Assembly: GCA_028700185.1 (NCBI GenBank)
Contig: JAQVTF010000011.1
Coordinates: 1 to 40,746, forward strand
Direction: 5' to 3'
Origin: Desulfobacteraceae bacterium
GTDB lineage: Bacteria; Desulfobacterota; Desulfobacteria; Desulfobacterales; UBA2174
DNA: 40,746 bases
A model generated the notes under the pieces. That model saw only the letters and a program-made list of their open reading frames with translations. It was not told the origin of the DNA and searched no databases. The position numbers and the translations under genes were made by a program. Shown here in pieces: positions 1 through 9,817 of the stretch. Position 1 is the stretch's first letter. The number at the start of each line of letters is the position of its first letter.

Positions 1-478
1 CCAGCGCCTGAATCCGGGCTTTGGCGTCTGCCAAGGCGCCGTTGTCCGCCGTGGCGGTTTGGCCTTCAGCACCGCTGTTCGCCTGGCGGGCGGCGGCCAG
101 TTCGAGGCGTGCCTCGGCCAACGCCGCTTCCAGGCGCTTGTTCTCCGTTTCCAGCGCCGGCATGTCCGGGTGCGTCTCGCCGGCGGCCAACCGTGCTTCC
201 AGCCGCTTGATTTTCAGCGTGTTGGGTTCGTTTTGGGTGAGCAGCCGCGTCGCCATCCACCCCTCGGGGCCGTCCGGAACGCGCACGCGGCTCCAATCTT
301 TTCCCCTCTCCACCAGCTCCACCGGATCGCCGGAGTTCAAAACGGCCAGAATCTTGTGATCGTAGCCGGGGCCGGAGCGCAGGGTGACCTTGACCACATC
401 GTTGACGTAAAAAGACTCGGCCAGCGCCGTGGTGCACATGACCGCCAGCAAAACCATTGTCGCACGCAAGGCTTTCAT
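1..478 (-). CDS. SH3-domain-containing protein with C-terminal coiled coil (TIGR04211-like), 3' end cut off by window start
   Basis: Open frame on - from ATG at 478 to the window edge: MKALRATMVLLAVMCTTALAESFYVNDVVKVTLRSGPGYDHKILAVLNSGDPVELVERGKDWSRVRVPDGPEGWMATRLL..., i.e. signal peptide, bacterial SH3 repeat, then an Ala/Glu-rich coiled coil. Missing from the ORF track because it has no stop in the window. Confidence 0.8.
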   Translation of the reverse strand, partial: MKALRATMVLLAVMCTTALAESFYVNDVVKVTLRSGPGYDHKILAVLNSGDPVELVERGKDWSRVRVPDGPEGWMATRLLTQNEPNTLKIKRLEARLAAGETHPDMPALETENKRLEAALAEARLELAAARQANSGAEGQTATADNGALADAKARIQAL

Positions 479-618
479 GGGGCTCCTCGTAGAGGGGCGC
501 CTGCGGCGCCGCCAGGGTTTGTATTTGAAAAAAACAGGCTGTCGTGTCAAGGAATACTTTGATGGCACGAGCGCCCATGATTTTTTTAAGTGTTGAATCT
601 CAAGGAAAATTTAAATTC

Positions 619-1029
619 ATGATTGCCTACGACCTCCAGTGTTCCCGGGGCCACGTCTTCGAGGGGTGGTTCGACGACGAGGCGGCTTTCCTGTCCCAAC
701 AGCGGCAGGGATTGATCGCCTGCCCGGTTTGCAACGACGTCTCCATTGCACGCCTTCCTTCCGCCTTCGCCATCCGTTCCACCGGGGGCGGCGGCACGCA
801 AACCGCCGATGCCGAACGGATCGTAAACCAGGTCGCCACCTTCATCCGCAGCCATTTCGAAGACGTGGGCAGTGAGTTTGCCAAGGAAGCCCTCAAGATT
901 CACTACGGGGTCAGCGCGCCGCGCAACATCCGGGGCTCGAGCACCCCGCAGGAGGAAGAAACCTTGCGGCAAGAAGGGGTCGCGTTTTTGAAGGTTCCCG
1001 TTCCCGCAACGCCTGAATCGGACGCCTGA
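619..1029 (+). CDS. DUF1178 family protein
   Basis: MIAYDLQCSRGHVFEGWFDDEAAF...CPVCN...; N-terminal motif typical of DUF1178. The internal ATG at 619 is preferred over the ORF start at 544. Confidence 0.85.
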   Translation: MIAYDLQCSRGHVFEGWFDDEAAFLSQQRQGLIACPVCNDVSIARLPSAFAIRSTGGGGTQTADAERIVNQVATFIRSHFEDVGSEFAKEALKIHYGVSAPRNIRGSSTPQEEETLRQEGVAFLKVPVPATPESDA

Positions 1030-1048
1030 ATGCCGAGACGGGAACGCG

Positions 1049-1081
1049 AAGGCGTCCGGAGATCGCGCCGGGCGCCTTTTA
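1049..1081 (+). terminator. Rho-independent terminator-like hairpin between DUF1178 and the convergent moaB-like gene
   Basis: AAGGCGTCCGG (1049-1059) pairs with CCGGGCGCCTT (1068-1078) with one G-U, followed by a short T run. Its far end overlaps the moaB-like stop codon. Confidence 0.55.
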
Positions 1082-1585
1082 TCCGTGACGCAAATGACCG
1101 ACGATGTGGCCGAGTTCGGGAAAGATCAATTCCCGACAAGCCAGGCGGCAGGCCTTGAGGCTGCCGGGCAGGCAGAACACCACCGTGTCGGAGACAATCC
1201 CGGCAGTGGCCCGCGAAAGGATGGCGGCGCTGTCGATTTCTTCGAAACTCAGCTGGGCGAACAGGACGCCGAAGGCGGTCAGTTCCTTGTCGAACAGGGG
1301 CCGCAAGGCCTCGATGGTGACATCGGCCTTGGCCAAGCCGGTGCCGCCGTCCACGATGACGGCATCGGGCCGATGCGTGGTGAGGGATGCGGCCAGGGTA
1401 TGGGCGATGGCGGCGGCATCGTCGCCCACCACCTGATGAAACACCACGGTATGGCCTTCGGCGGCAGCGGTTCGGGCGATCCAGAGGCCGCTTTCATCCT
1501 CTGCGAGGCCCCGGCTGGTGGATACGGTGAGGATCCCCACCTGCAGATGGCGGGGCGCCTTGGCCTTGTGATGATCGGTTCCCAT
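1079..1585 (-). CDS. MogA/MoaB family molybdenum cofactor biosynthesis protein
   Basis: VGILTVSTSRGLAEDESG...VIVDGGTGLAKADVTIEALRPLFDKELTAFG...; MoCF-binding fold motifs. Confidence 0.85.
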   Translation of the reverse strand: MGTDHHKAKAPRHLQVGILTVSTSRGLAEDESGLWIARTAAAEGHTVVFHQVVGDDAAAIAHTLAASLTTHRPDAVIVDGGTGLAKADVTIEALRPLFDKELTAFGVLFAQLSFEEIDSAAILSRATAGIVSDTVVFCLPGSLKACRLACRELIFPELGHIVGHLRHG

Positions 1586-1612
1586 GGGGGGACTCCTTTT
1601 TCGTCGTCGGCG

Positions 1613-2197
<585 letters not shown>

Positions 2198-2367
2198 TTA
2201 AACGCTTGAATTCTAGTACACCACCGCTGCCCTTGTCCGCAAGCCCCGCGCCGCGGTCCCTCGGCGGCGGATGGAAAGCGGTTGATTTCGCACCGGGCAT
2301 TGCCTATATGGGGAGGCACCGGCGGCCGGCGCTTGGCCGCCTGTCGTTTCGGCAAGGAGTTTGATGG

Positions 2368-2979
2368 ATGATGCACACCGCTTGCACGGGGGTCATTCTG
2401 GCCGGGGGGCTCAATTCGCGCTTCGGCGGTCAGCCCAAGGCCCTGCTGGAGGTCGGCGGGCGGCGGATCATCGACCGGGTATTGGACGCATTCGGCCAAG
2501 TGTTCGACCAGGTGCTGCTGGTGACCAACGACCCGCTTCGATATCTACCATGGGACCTGCCGATGGTCACCGACATCCACCCGGTGCGCAGCTCGCTGGC
2601 CGGGTTGCATGCCGGGCTGTTCTACGTGCGGACCCCCTTTGCGTTTTTTTCCGCCTGTGACGCGCCCTTCCTTCGTCCGGAACTGATCCGGGCGGTGGTG
2701 GAGCGAATCGGTCCGGACTTCGACATCGTGATGCCCCGTAATGCCGTTGGCAGCGAACCGTTGGCCGCGGCCTACGGCCGCCGCTGCCTGGATCCGATCC
2801 AGCGTCAACTGGCGGCCGGGGACTTGAAGATCGATCGCTTTTTCAGTAAGATGCGTGTACGTTGGGTTTCAGAGAAACAGCTTCGCGCCGTGGATCCGAA
2901 TCTGGAATCCTTCATCAATGTCAACACGCCCGAAGACTTGGCCCAGGCCCGTCAGCGGGCGATGGAGCAGGTCTCATGA
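2368..2979 (+). CDS. mobA: Molybdenum cofactor guanylyltransferase (MobA)
   Basis: TGVILAGGLNSRFGGQPKALLEVGGRRIIDRVL...; NTP-transferase LAGGxxxRxGxxKA motif. Confidence 0.88.
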   Translation: MMHTACTGVILAGGLNSRFGGQPKALLEVGGRRIIDRVLDAFGQVFDQVLLVTNDPLRYLPWDLPMVTDIHPVRSSLAGLHAGLFYVRTPFAFFSACDAPFLRPELIRAVVERIGPDFDIVMPRNAVGSEPLAAAYGRRCLDPIQRQLAAGDLKIDRFFSKMRVRWVSEKQLRAVDPNLESFINVNTPEDLAQARQRAMEQVS

Positions 2980-3338
2980 ACCTCGAGAAGTTGATTCAGG
3001 ACGTGAAGCGACACCCGGACTACGCCCGGGTGGGCATGATGCTGTGCCACGTCGGCGTGGTCCGGTCCACCTCCCGCGACGGGCGCCCGGTGACGGGGCT
3101 GCGGGTGACGGTGGACCGGGAACGCTTGGCGGCGGTTCTGGAATCCCACCGTCGTCGACCGGGAATCGTGGATATCCAGATCGAGATCGACGCCGACCGG
3201 GACTTGGCCCTGGGGGAGACGGTGATGCATCTCGTGGTGGCCGGCGACGTGCGCGAACACGTCATCGAGACCCTCTCCGAGACGCTCAATGCCGTCAAGA
3301 CCACCGTAACCCATAAAACAGAGTATTTCGCGGATTGA
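2976..3338 (+). CDS. MoaE-like molybdopterin synthase catalytic subunit-related protein (short)
   Basis: MNLEKLIQDVKRHPDYARVGMMLCHVGVVRSTSRDGRPVTGLRV...; MoaE-like sequence, ATGA overlap with the mobA stop. Confidence 0.7.
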   Translation: MNLEKLIQDVKRHPDYARVGMMLCHVGVVRSTSRDGRPVTGLRVTVDRERLAAVLESHRRRPGIVDIQIEIDADRDLALGETVMHLVVAGDVREHVIETLSETLNAVKTTVTHKTEYFAD

Positions 3339-3343
3339 TACCG

Positions 3344-3835
3344 ATGGCTGAATTTTCCCATATCGACGCTGAGGGCCGGGTGCGCATGGTGGACGTGAGC
3401 GCCAAGGCCCCCACCTTGCGCATCGCTCGTGCCCGGGGAGCGGTGGAGATGCACCCCGAAACGCTGGAACGCCTCCGGGGCGGGTCCATCGCCAAGGGCA
3501 ACGTGCTGGAGGCCGCCCGCATCGCCGGGGTCATGGCCGCCAAGAAAACCGCCGACCTGATTCCCATGTGTCACCCGCTGGCCATTACCCATGCCAGGGT
3601 CGACTTCTTTTTCGAACCGGAGGCCAGCCGCATCGCCATCGAGGCCGAGGTGCGTCTGGTGGGGCCCACCGGCGTGGAGATGGAGGCGCTGACCGCCGTG
3701 GCCGTGGCCGGCTTGACCATCTACGACATGTGCAAGGCCTACGACCGGCAGATGCGCATCGTGGAGATCGTGTTGATGGAGAAAAAAGGCGGCAAATCGG
3801 GGCATTTCATCCGCGGTGCCGCCCCGCCGGCCTAA
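3344..3835 (+). CDS. moaC: Cyclic pyranopterin monophosphate synthase (MoaC)
   Basis: MAEFSHIDAEGRVRMVDVSAKAPTLRIARARG...IPMCHPLAITHARVDF...GVEMEALTAVAVAGLTIYDMCKA. Confidence 0.95.
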   Translation: MAEFSHIDAEGRVRMVDVSAKAPTLRIARARGAVEMHPETLERLRGGSIAKGNVLEAARIAGVMAAKKTADLIPMCHPLAITHARVDFFFEPEASRIAIEAEVRLVGPTGVEMEALTAVAVAGLTIYDMCKAYDRQMRIVEIVLMEKKGGKSGHFIRGAAPPA

Positions 3836-3872
3836 GGCGTCCACCGCTTTCGGCACAGGGAGCCGATGACCG

Positions 3873-4151
3873 ATGAACGGTTTGCTGCTCTTGGGGGGCT
3901 TGCTCTGCGTGGCGGCGGGATGCATCGTGCTTTTCGAGTCTATCGCGGCCATGATGAGCGTCGGTGAAATCGTTTTCGAGGCCTCCAGCCTGATGGACCT
4001 TCTGGGGGGCGGCGCCTTTGCCTGGATCGACCGAATCCCCTTGGTCTGGATCCGGTGTGCCCTCAACGACCTCGTTACCCGCCCGGCTTGGTTGCTGGTG
4101 CTTTCCATGGGGATTCTGTGTCTGCTCATCTCCGGTTTTCGCAATCGATGA
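3873..4151 (+). CDS. Small hydrophobic membrane protein, unknown function
   Basis: 92 aa with two predicted hydrophobic segments. Its stop overlaps the mltA start (ATGA), consistent with co-translation. Confidence 0.6.
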   Translation: MNGLLLLGGLLCVAAGCIVLFESIAAMMSVGEIVFEASSLMDLLGGGAFAWIDRIPLVWIRCALNDLVTRPAWLLVLSMGILCLLISGFRNR

Positions 4152-5347
4152 ACTCATCCCGTCTCTTTTGGCAGCGGTTGGCCCTGCTCGTTTCCGTCCT
4201 GGTGGCCGCCTGCGTCCCCCGACCACCGGTTGCCCCGCCATCGGACCTGGTGCGTCTAGAGGCCGATGAAGTGCCGGTGTTGGTGGACGACCAGACCTAC
4301 AGCGAGCTGGACCGGGCCATCGAACAGAGTCTCGCCTACCTGGCCCGGGTGCCGGCGGATCGAAAGTTTCGATTCGGTGAAGACAGCTATCAGCGCGACT
4401 GGCTGGTGCGCAGTCTGGAAGACTTCCGATCGCTCATCGCCGCTCAACCCGATCCGGAGACGCTGCGCCGGCAGGTCACGACGCGCTACCGCGTGTATCG
4501 GTCCAGTGGACGCGACGGTGAGGGCGAGGTTCTGTTCACCGGCTACTTCGAACCGGTGATCGACGGCTGCCGACAGCCCGGCCCGGACTGCCGCGTCCCG
4601 GTCTATGGCCTGCCCGAGGACCTGTTGACCATCGATCTGTCCCCCTTCGGCGAGCGGTTTGCCGGCCAGCGTATCGTCGGTCGTCTCAACGGCCGCACCG
4701 TCGTCCCCTATCCGGATCGACGCGCCATCGAGGCGGGAAACGCCCTTGCGGGCAAGGCGCCGGTGCTGGCCTGGGCCGCGGATCCGGTGGATCTTTTTTT
4801 TCTACATATCCAGGGCTCGGGGCGGATCCGCTTCTCCGACGGCAGCAGCCTGGGGCTGCGCTACCGGGCCACCAACGGCCGGCCTTACCGCAGCATCGGT
4901 GGACTGCTCATCGAAACCGGCGAAATTTCCCGGGAGGCGATGTCGATGCAGGCCATCAAGGCCCACCTGCGGGATCATCCCGAGCGGCGCGAGGAAGTGT
5001 TGACCCATAACCCGAGCTACGTTTTTTTTGAAACCGGCCAAGGGGATCCCGTGGGCAGCCTGGGGGTCCCCTTGACTCCCGGACGCTCGCTGGCCACCGA
5101 TCCGAGCTGTTTTCCCCGGGCGGCGCTGGTTTTTGTCCAATGTCAAAAACCCCGGTTGACGGCATCGAACCGTATCGATGCCTGGGTCCCCTTCGGCCGC
5201 TTTATGCTGAATCAGGACACCGGTGGCGCCATCCGCGGTCCCGGCCGGGCCGATTTCTTCTGGGGCAGCGGCGGGTATGCCGAAGTGGCCGCCGGTCACT
5301 TCAAGCACACCGGGTCCCTTTATTTTCTCGTACTCAAGCCCGCGTGA
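4148..5347 (+). CDS. mltA: Membrane-bound lytic murein transglycosylase A (lipoprotein)
   Basis: Lipobox LVAAC; VLFTGYFEPVIDG, FFLHIQGSGRIRFSDGS, NPSYVFFE and MLNQDTGGAIRGPGRADFFWG (MltA and 3D domains). Confidence 0.93.
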   Translation: MNSSRLFWQRLALLVSVLVAACVPRPPVAPPSDLVRLEADEVPVLVDDQTYSELDRAIEQSLAYLARVPADRKFRFGEDSYQRDWLVRSLEDFRSLIAAQPDPETLRRQVTTRYRVYRSSGRDGEGEVLFTGYFEPVIDGCRQPGPDCRVPVYGLPEDLLTIDLSPFGERFAGQRIVGRLNGRTVVPYPDRRAIEAGNALAGKAPVLAWAADPVDLFFLHIQGSGRIRFSDGSSLGLRYRATNGRPYRSIGGLLIETGEISREAMSMQAIKAHLRDHPERREEVLTHNPSYVFFETGQGDPVGSLGVPLTPGRSLATDPSCFPRAALVFVQCQKPRLTASNRIDAWVPFGRFMLNQDTGGAIRGPGRADFFWGSGGYAEVAAGHFKHTGSLYFLVLKPA

Positions 5348-5500
5348 GGCTTTCAATGACGGCGCGGCCGGGACCCGGGACCGTTGGTGGTCAAGGGGTG
5401 AAAAAACGGCCGACGCCTCGGGTCGACTCCGCCGGTGGGGGCGCCCTGAGGCGGCAGGGCGGTTATCGGTATCGAATCTCTGAAGGGTCTGGTTGACGAC

Positions 5501-6220
5501 ATGACCGATTCAGCACCAGCGCCGCCGGCGGAGGCGGGCGGGCACATCGAGCTGCTCGAAGCCCTGCGCCGGGTCCTGATCCGCAGCGCCATCGTTGCGG
5601 TGGGTTTCGCCGTGGGCGGATACTACATCGCCGAACCGGTGCTGGTGCGGTTGCAACGGCTCACCGGGGTGGAGATGGTGGCCTACGGGTTGCCGGACGC
5701 CTTTTTCGCCATGCTCAAGATGGCCCTGGTCATGGGGCTGGTGGCCGGGATGCCGTACACCTTTTACGGGTTGCTCTCCATCCTGCCGAAGTTTTTTGCC
5801 GGCTTTCGGCGTCGGGTCCTCTTCGGCTTCTGGATCGCCTCGGTGTTGTTGTTTGTCGGGGGGATCCTTTTCTGCCTCACGGTAACGTTGCCCTACGGCA
5901 TCAAATTCCTCCTCGGGTATCAAAGCCAGCATGTGGCCGCGCTGATTTCCGTCAAGCGTTTCGTTTCTTTTTGCCTGTGGATGTTTCTCGGTTTCGGCCT
6001 GATCTTCGAGCTGCCCCTGGCGATGATGCTCCTGGCGCGCATCGGCCTGGTGAACGCCCGGCAGCTCGGCCGGTACCGGCGCTATGCGGTTCTGGTGATT
6101 TTCATCGTGGCCGCCGTTCTCACCCCTACCCCGGATATCCTCAACATGACCCTGATGGCGGCCCCGCTTTACCTGTTGTTTGAAATCGGCCTGCTCGGCA
6201 TGCGGTTCTGGTCCCCCTGA
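5501..6220 (+). CDS. tatC: TatC-family twin-arginine translocase subunit
   Basis: Multi-spanning protein with FGLIFELPLAMMLLARIGLV and AAVLTPTPDILNMTLMAAPLYLLFEIG. The N-terminal HIELLEALRRVL diverges from the canonical HLxELRxR. Confidence 0.88.
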   Translation: MTDSAPAPPAEAGGHIELLEALRRVLIRSAIVAVGFAVGGYYIAEPVLVRLQRLTGVEMVAYGLPDAFFAMLKMALVMGLVAGMPYTFYGLLSILPKFFAGFRRRVLFGFWIASVLLFVGGILFCLTVTLPYGIKFLLGYQSQHVAALISVKRFVSFCLWMFLGFGLIFELPLAMMLLARIGLVNARQLGRYRRYAVLVIFIVAAVLTPTPDILNMTLMAAPLYLLFEIGLLGMRFWSP

Positions 6221-6233
6221 GGCCCCATCGACG

Positions 6234-7970
6234 TTACGGCTTGGCCACCGGCAGGGGTTGGGGCAGTCCCGTCGGTTGGGGACGCAAACGGGGCGCCGGG
6301 CGCCTTTCCAAGGCCCGGGCCGCGGGGTTTTTCTCATAAAAGCAGGACGGCTCGTAGCACCAACCGGTGGCCAGGCGCGCTTCTTCCTTCTTGAGGCAAT
6401 GGTAGATCCAGCGGCCGATGACCGGCGCCACCAGGCGGGTCCGGGCACCGAAAGTTTCCCCCAGATCCTTGAGTAGCCGGTCCATTCGGGTAAAGTGCGC
6501 CGGGTCGTGGCGGTAGTAGCGCCGCATGGCCCAGACCGCGCCGGCATAGGTGGTGCCCAGGGGCGCCGCCTCACGGGCAAAACGCCGACGCACCCGGGGA
6601 TCGGGCCAGTGGCGGTAGCGACGCCACCCGGCGAGCTGGGTGCGGATCAACCGGGCCAGGCTCGGCCCGTTGACGGCAAAATCCCGGTTGAAGGCCTCCA
6701 CGATGTAGCCCTCCTCGGCGCCGTCCCGGATGTGCGGGTGGCGGTAGTTGAAGCGGTACTGACCGTGGGTGTCGGCGGGGGGGAGCTGGGTTTCCGGCAA
6801 CAGGGTCCCCTCCTGTTGGCGCTGGGCGTAGAGCGGGGTTCCCGGAATGGCGGTGAAAAGCATGAACTGATGAAAATCGGTGGCATGGTCCACCGCCGCG
6901 TCGATGACGGCGGAGATGTTTTCCGGGCCGTGATGGTCCAGGCCGATGATACTGGAGCCCAACACCCGGATCCCGTGGGACTGGAGGGTTTTCACCAGGG
7001 CGCGGGTGTCCACGTGCTCGAGCTTGCGGTAGCCGCTGTGATCCCCTTCGATGCCCATCCAGACCCACCCGATGCCCAGGTCCACCAGCTCCTGGATCTC
7101 GTAGGCGCACAGGACCCGGGCCGAGGAGAAGACATTCAGGCTCCAACTCTTGCCGTTGGCGCGCATCAGTTCCAGGAGCCTCAGGGCCCGCTTGCGGTGG
7201 AGGAGGAAATTTTCGTCCAAGACGAAAAAGGACTGAACCTTGAGCTTGGTTTCCAGGCTTTCCATGACTTCGAAAAGCGCATCGCCGGTATCGAAGAAAT
7301 TGACGAAATGCCCCTTGCCGCCGAACAGGGCCGAGGTCGCGCAAAAATTGCAGCCCACCGGACAGCCCACCGACGGAATGAGGATGGCGGCGGTGTCACC
7401 CGGCCGCTCTGGCGGGCTGATGCCCAAAATGCGCGTGCCGAAGGCCGAATAGGCCGCCGGGTGGTGGATCGGCGCATCGGCGGGCTGGCCGAGGAAGGTC
7501 CTCAACCAGGCGATGCCTTCGCCGCGAACGATGTGGTCGGCGTCGATCCGATCCGCCAGGTCCGGCTTGGCGGCGATATGACCGCCCACCACGATGGTGG
7601 CCCGGGGCTGATAACGGCGGATCAGGGCGCACATGGTCTCTACTTTCACCAGGTTGGGAAGAATCGCCGTGATGCCGATGATGTCGTAGGGGGTGGTTTC
7701 CAGCTCCTGGATGAACCTTTCCCGGTCAGGGAAATCCAGAATGGTGCAGGGGGCGTCGATGTTGGCCTGGAGCATCAGCAGGTTGAACGAGCGGTGAAAC
7801 ATGCGGAGGGAAAAAGCGCCTTGAACCCGGGTGACCTGGTTCTGGTAAAGCTCCATGGGGTTGATGGCCCGGCTGCCGTATTCGTCGTCCCGGGCGAAGG
7901 GACCGAAGACGCTGGTCAGCAGGACCCTGGCCTTGGTGCCTTTGGGATGGACCGGTGTGTCGGCTTTCAT
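6234..7970 (-). CDS. B12-binding-domain-containing radical SAM protein
   Basis: CPVGCNFC (CxxxCxxC) cluster motif, preceded by a cobalamin-binding-like domain (VLLTSVFGPF...YDIIGITAILPNLVKVETMCALIRRYQPRATIVVGGHIA). Start taken at MKADTPVHPKG. Confidence 0.9.
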   Translation of the reverse strand: MKADTPVHPKGTKARVLLTSVFGPFARDDEYGSRAINPMELYQNQVTRVQGAFSLRMFHRSFNLLMLQANIDAPCTILDFPDRERFIQELETTPYDIIGITAILPNLVKVETMCALIRRYQPRATIVVGGHIAAKPDLADRIDADHIVRGEGIAWLRTFLGQPADAPIHHPAAYSAFGTRILGISPPERPGDTAAILIPSVGCPVGCNFCATSALFGGKGHFVNFFDTGDALFEVMESLETKLKVQSFFVLDENFLLHRKRALRLLELMRANGKSWSLNVFSSARVLCAYEIQELVDLGIGWVWMGIEGDHSGYRKLEHVDTRALVKTLQSHGIRVLGSSIIGLDHHGPENISAVIDAAVDHATDFHQFMLFTAIPGTPLYAQRQQEGTLLPETQLPPADTHGQYRFNYRHPHIRDGAEEGYIVEAFNRDFAVNGPSLARLIRTQLAGWRRYRHWPDPRVRRRFAREAAPLGTTYAGAVWAMRRYYRHDPAHFTRMDRLLKDLGETFGARTRLVAPVIGRWIYHCLKKEEARLATGWCYEPSCFYEKNPAARALERRPAPRLRPQPTGLPQPLPVAKP

Positions 7971-8420
7971 GATCGGCTCCTTGGTGATGGGAGAAAAGGG
8001 GATGGCGGGCTTCCGCCGGAGGCGCGCCAAGCGCGCCCTCTGTAGGATCAGGCTAGACGGAGAAGATGCCGAAAGCAAGTGCAACACATCGGTTTTACAA
8101 ATCATTTACACTGGCCGGCGGCGCGTTCAGGCCGCCGCCTCCCCATTGACAGGCCAAGGGGATGGTGTTACAGGAAGCTGCGTAGCCGAGGTCGCCGGCA
8201 ATGCTGGATTTTTCCCGGGTCGGCCCTAGGCTGCCATCATACCAACGGGCCATTGCCGCCCGGCAACACGGGTTTCATCTTCCTTCAATGCTCGGTTCGA
8301 ACCATCGCACAGGCAGAATTGGTGCGCCCGTTTACTGCGGAAACGAAGCGGATGCGGGGCGTACATCGGTGATCGTCAGGAGTTTTGGGGTTTGAATTCA
8401 ATCTACGTGGAGGTGACCAA

Positions 8421-8756
8421 ATGGCCGACGCTTACATCAACATTTTTCTGAACGATGAGAAAATCAAGGAGCTCGAGGCGGCTGGCTTGGCGGACCAGGT
8501 CAAGACCATCGACGGCAAGCAGGCAATCCAGGTGGCCATGACATCCAAGGATCAAAAGAAGCTGGTCAAGGGGTTCCCGGGGCTGGAATTCGATGCCGCC
8601 AACGCCTGTACCCTGCCTGAGGCGGGCGAAGCGACGCTGTGGAAGATCGTATGTGACATGAAGAGCCTCGATGTGATGAAATTTGCCATCACCAAGCTTT
8701 ACAACCCCCTGGCCGGGCGCGACGTGTTCGGTCGGGGCAGCACCGGCAACCGCTGA
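8421..8756 (+). CDS. Conserved-looking hypothetical protein, 111 aa
   Basis: MADAYINIFLNDEKIKELEAAGLADQVKTIDGKQAIQVAM...; good SD (GTGGAGGTG), soluble, not recognised as a known family. Confidence 0.65.
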   Translation: MADAYINIFLNDEKIKELEAAGLADQVKTIDGKQAIQVAMTSKDQKKLVKGFPGLEFDAANACTLPEAGEATLWKIVCDMKSLDVMKFAITKLYNPLAGRDVFGRGSTGNR

Positions 8757-8874
8757 TTTTTTTGCCGCCAAAAGCCAGGAAAGCCTTTTCGTTGCGCCCG
8801 CCGAGGATTTTTTACTTGGCGGGCGTAGTGTTGATGGGCATCGTTGAGTTGCCCAAGGAATCGGGGACCTTGCC

Positions 8875-9792
8875 TTGAAGGGATTCGGTAGCGTCGAGGA
8901 CACCCGCCGGGCGCTGGAGAAAGCCGGCTATATCTGTACGCCCCAGATCGCCACGGTGTTGTTTCTGGCGGCGGCCACGGACAAGCCGTTACTGGTGGAA
9001 GGGCCCGCCGGGGTGGGCAAGACCGAGCTGGCCAAGGCGGCGGCCGAAAGCCTCGGCCGTCCCATGATCCGCCTGCAGTGCTACGAAGGGCTCGACGAGG
9101 CCAAGGCCCTCTACGAGTGGGAGTACGCCAAGCAGTTGCTCTACACCCAGATCGTCAAGGAGAAGGTGCGGGAACTGATCGGCTCCGCCGGCTCCCTCTC
9201 CGAGGCCGTGGCACGCATCGCCGCGGAGGAAAGCGCTTTTTTTTCCGAACGTTTCATGCTGGCCCGGCCGCTGCTCAAGGCCATCACGGCGGTCGATCCC
9301 GTGGTGCTGCTCATCGATGAGGTGGACAAGAGCGACCCGGAGTTCGAGGCGTTTCTGCTGGAGCTGCTCAGCGACTTCCAGGTCACCATCCCCGAGCTGG
9401 GGACCCGCCGGGCCGCCACGATTCCCCTGGTGGTGCTCACCTCCAACAGCTTCCGCGACATGAGCGACGCCCTGAAGCGCCGCTGCCTGCACCTGTATAT
9501 CGATTACCCGCCCCCGGACCAGGAACTGGCCATCGTGCGCGGCAAGGTACCGGGCCTGGACCAAGCGCTCGCCCGACACATGGTGGACGCCATGGGGCGG
9601 ATCCGCGGCCTGGATCTGAAAAAGAAGCCGAGCATTTCAGAGACCCTGGACTGGGCGAGGGCCTTGATCGCCCTCCAGCTCGACACCCTGTCGCCCCAAG
9701 TGGTGGAGACCACCCTGGGGGTGATTTGCAAGCACCGTGAAGACGCCCGCCAGGTAGCCCAGGCATCGGCCAAAGTGGCCGGTTCGCCATAA
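8875..9792 (+). CDS. MoxR-type AAA+ ATPase (TTG start)
   Basis: Walker A VEGPAGVGKTELAKA, Walker B VVLLIDEVDKSD, LTSNSFRDMSDALKRRC. Confidence 0.92.
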   Translation: MKGFGSVEDTRRALEKAGYICTPQIATVLFLAAATDKPLLVEGPAGVGKTELAKAAAESLGRPMIRLQCYEGLDEAKALYEWEYAKQLLYTQIVKEKVRELIGSAGSLSEAVARIAAEESAFFSERFMLARPLLKAITAVDPVVLLIDEVDKSDPEFEAFLLELLSDFQVTIPELGTRRAATIPLVVLTSNSFRDMSDALKRRCLHLYIDYPPPDQELAIVRGKVPGLDQALARHMVDAMGRIRGLDLKKKPSISETLDWARALIALQLDTLSPQVVETTLGVICKHREDARQVAQASAKVAGSP

Positions 9793-9817
9793 CTTCCAGC
9801 CAACGCCACGGCGCCCG

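Noticed and set aside
66-578. 170-aa ORF on the - strand
   Set aside because: Wrong frame over the genuine SH3-domain gene (1-478, -), which has a signal peptide and SH3 motif.
3020-4144. 374-aa ORF on the - strand
   Set aside because: Antisense to moaE/moaC and the small membrane protein; low-complexity composition.
8294-8303. GGTTCGAACC, resembling a tRNA T-loop
   Set aside because: No acceptor stem, anticodon arm or D arm can be built around it. It is just a 10-bp palindrome.
8795-8825. CGCCCGCC/GGCGGGCG hairpin as a terminator before the MoxR gene
   Set aside because: The T run is in the loop, not after the stem, so it is not called a terminator. Mentioned only as structure.
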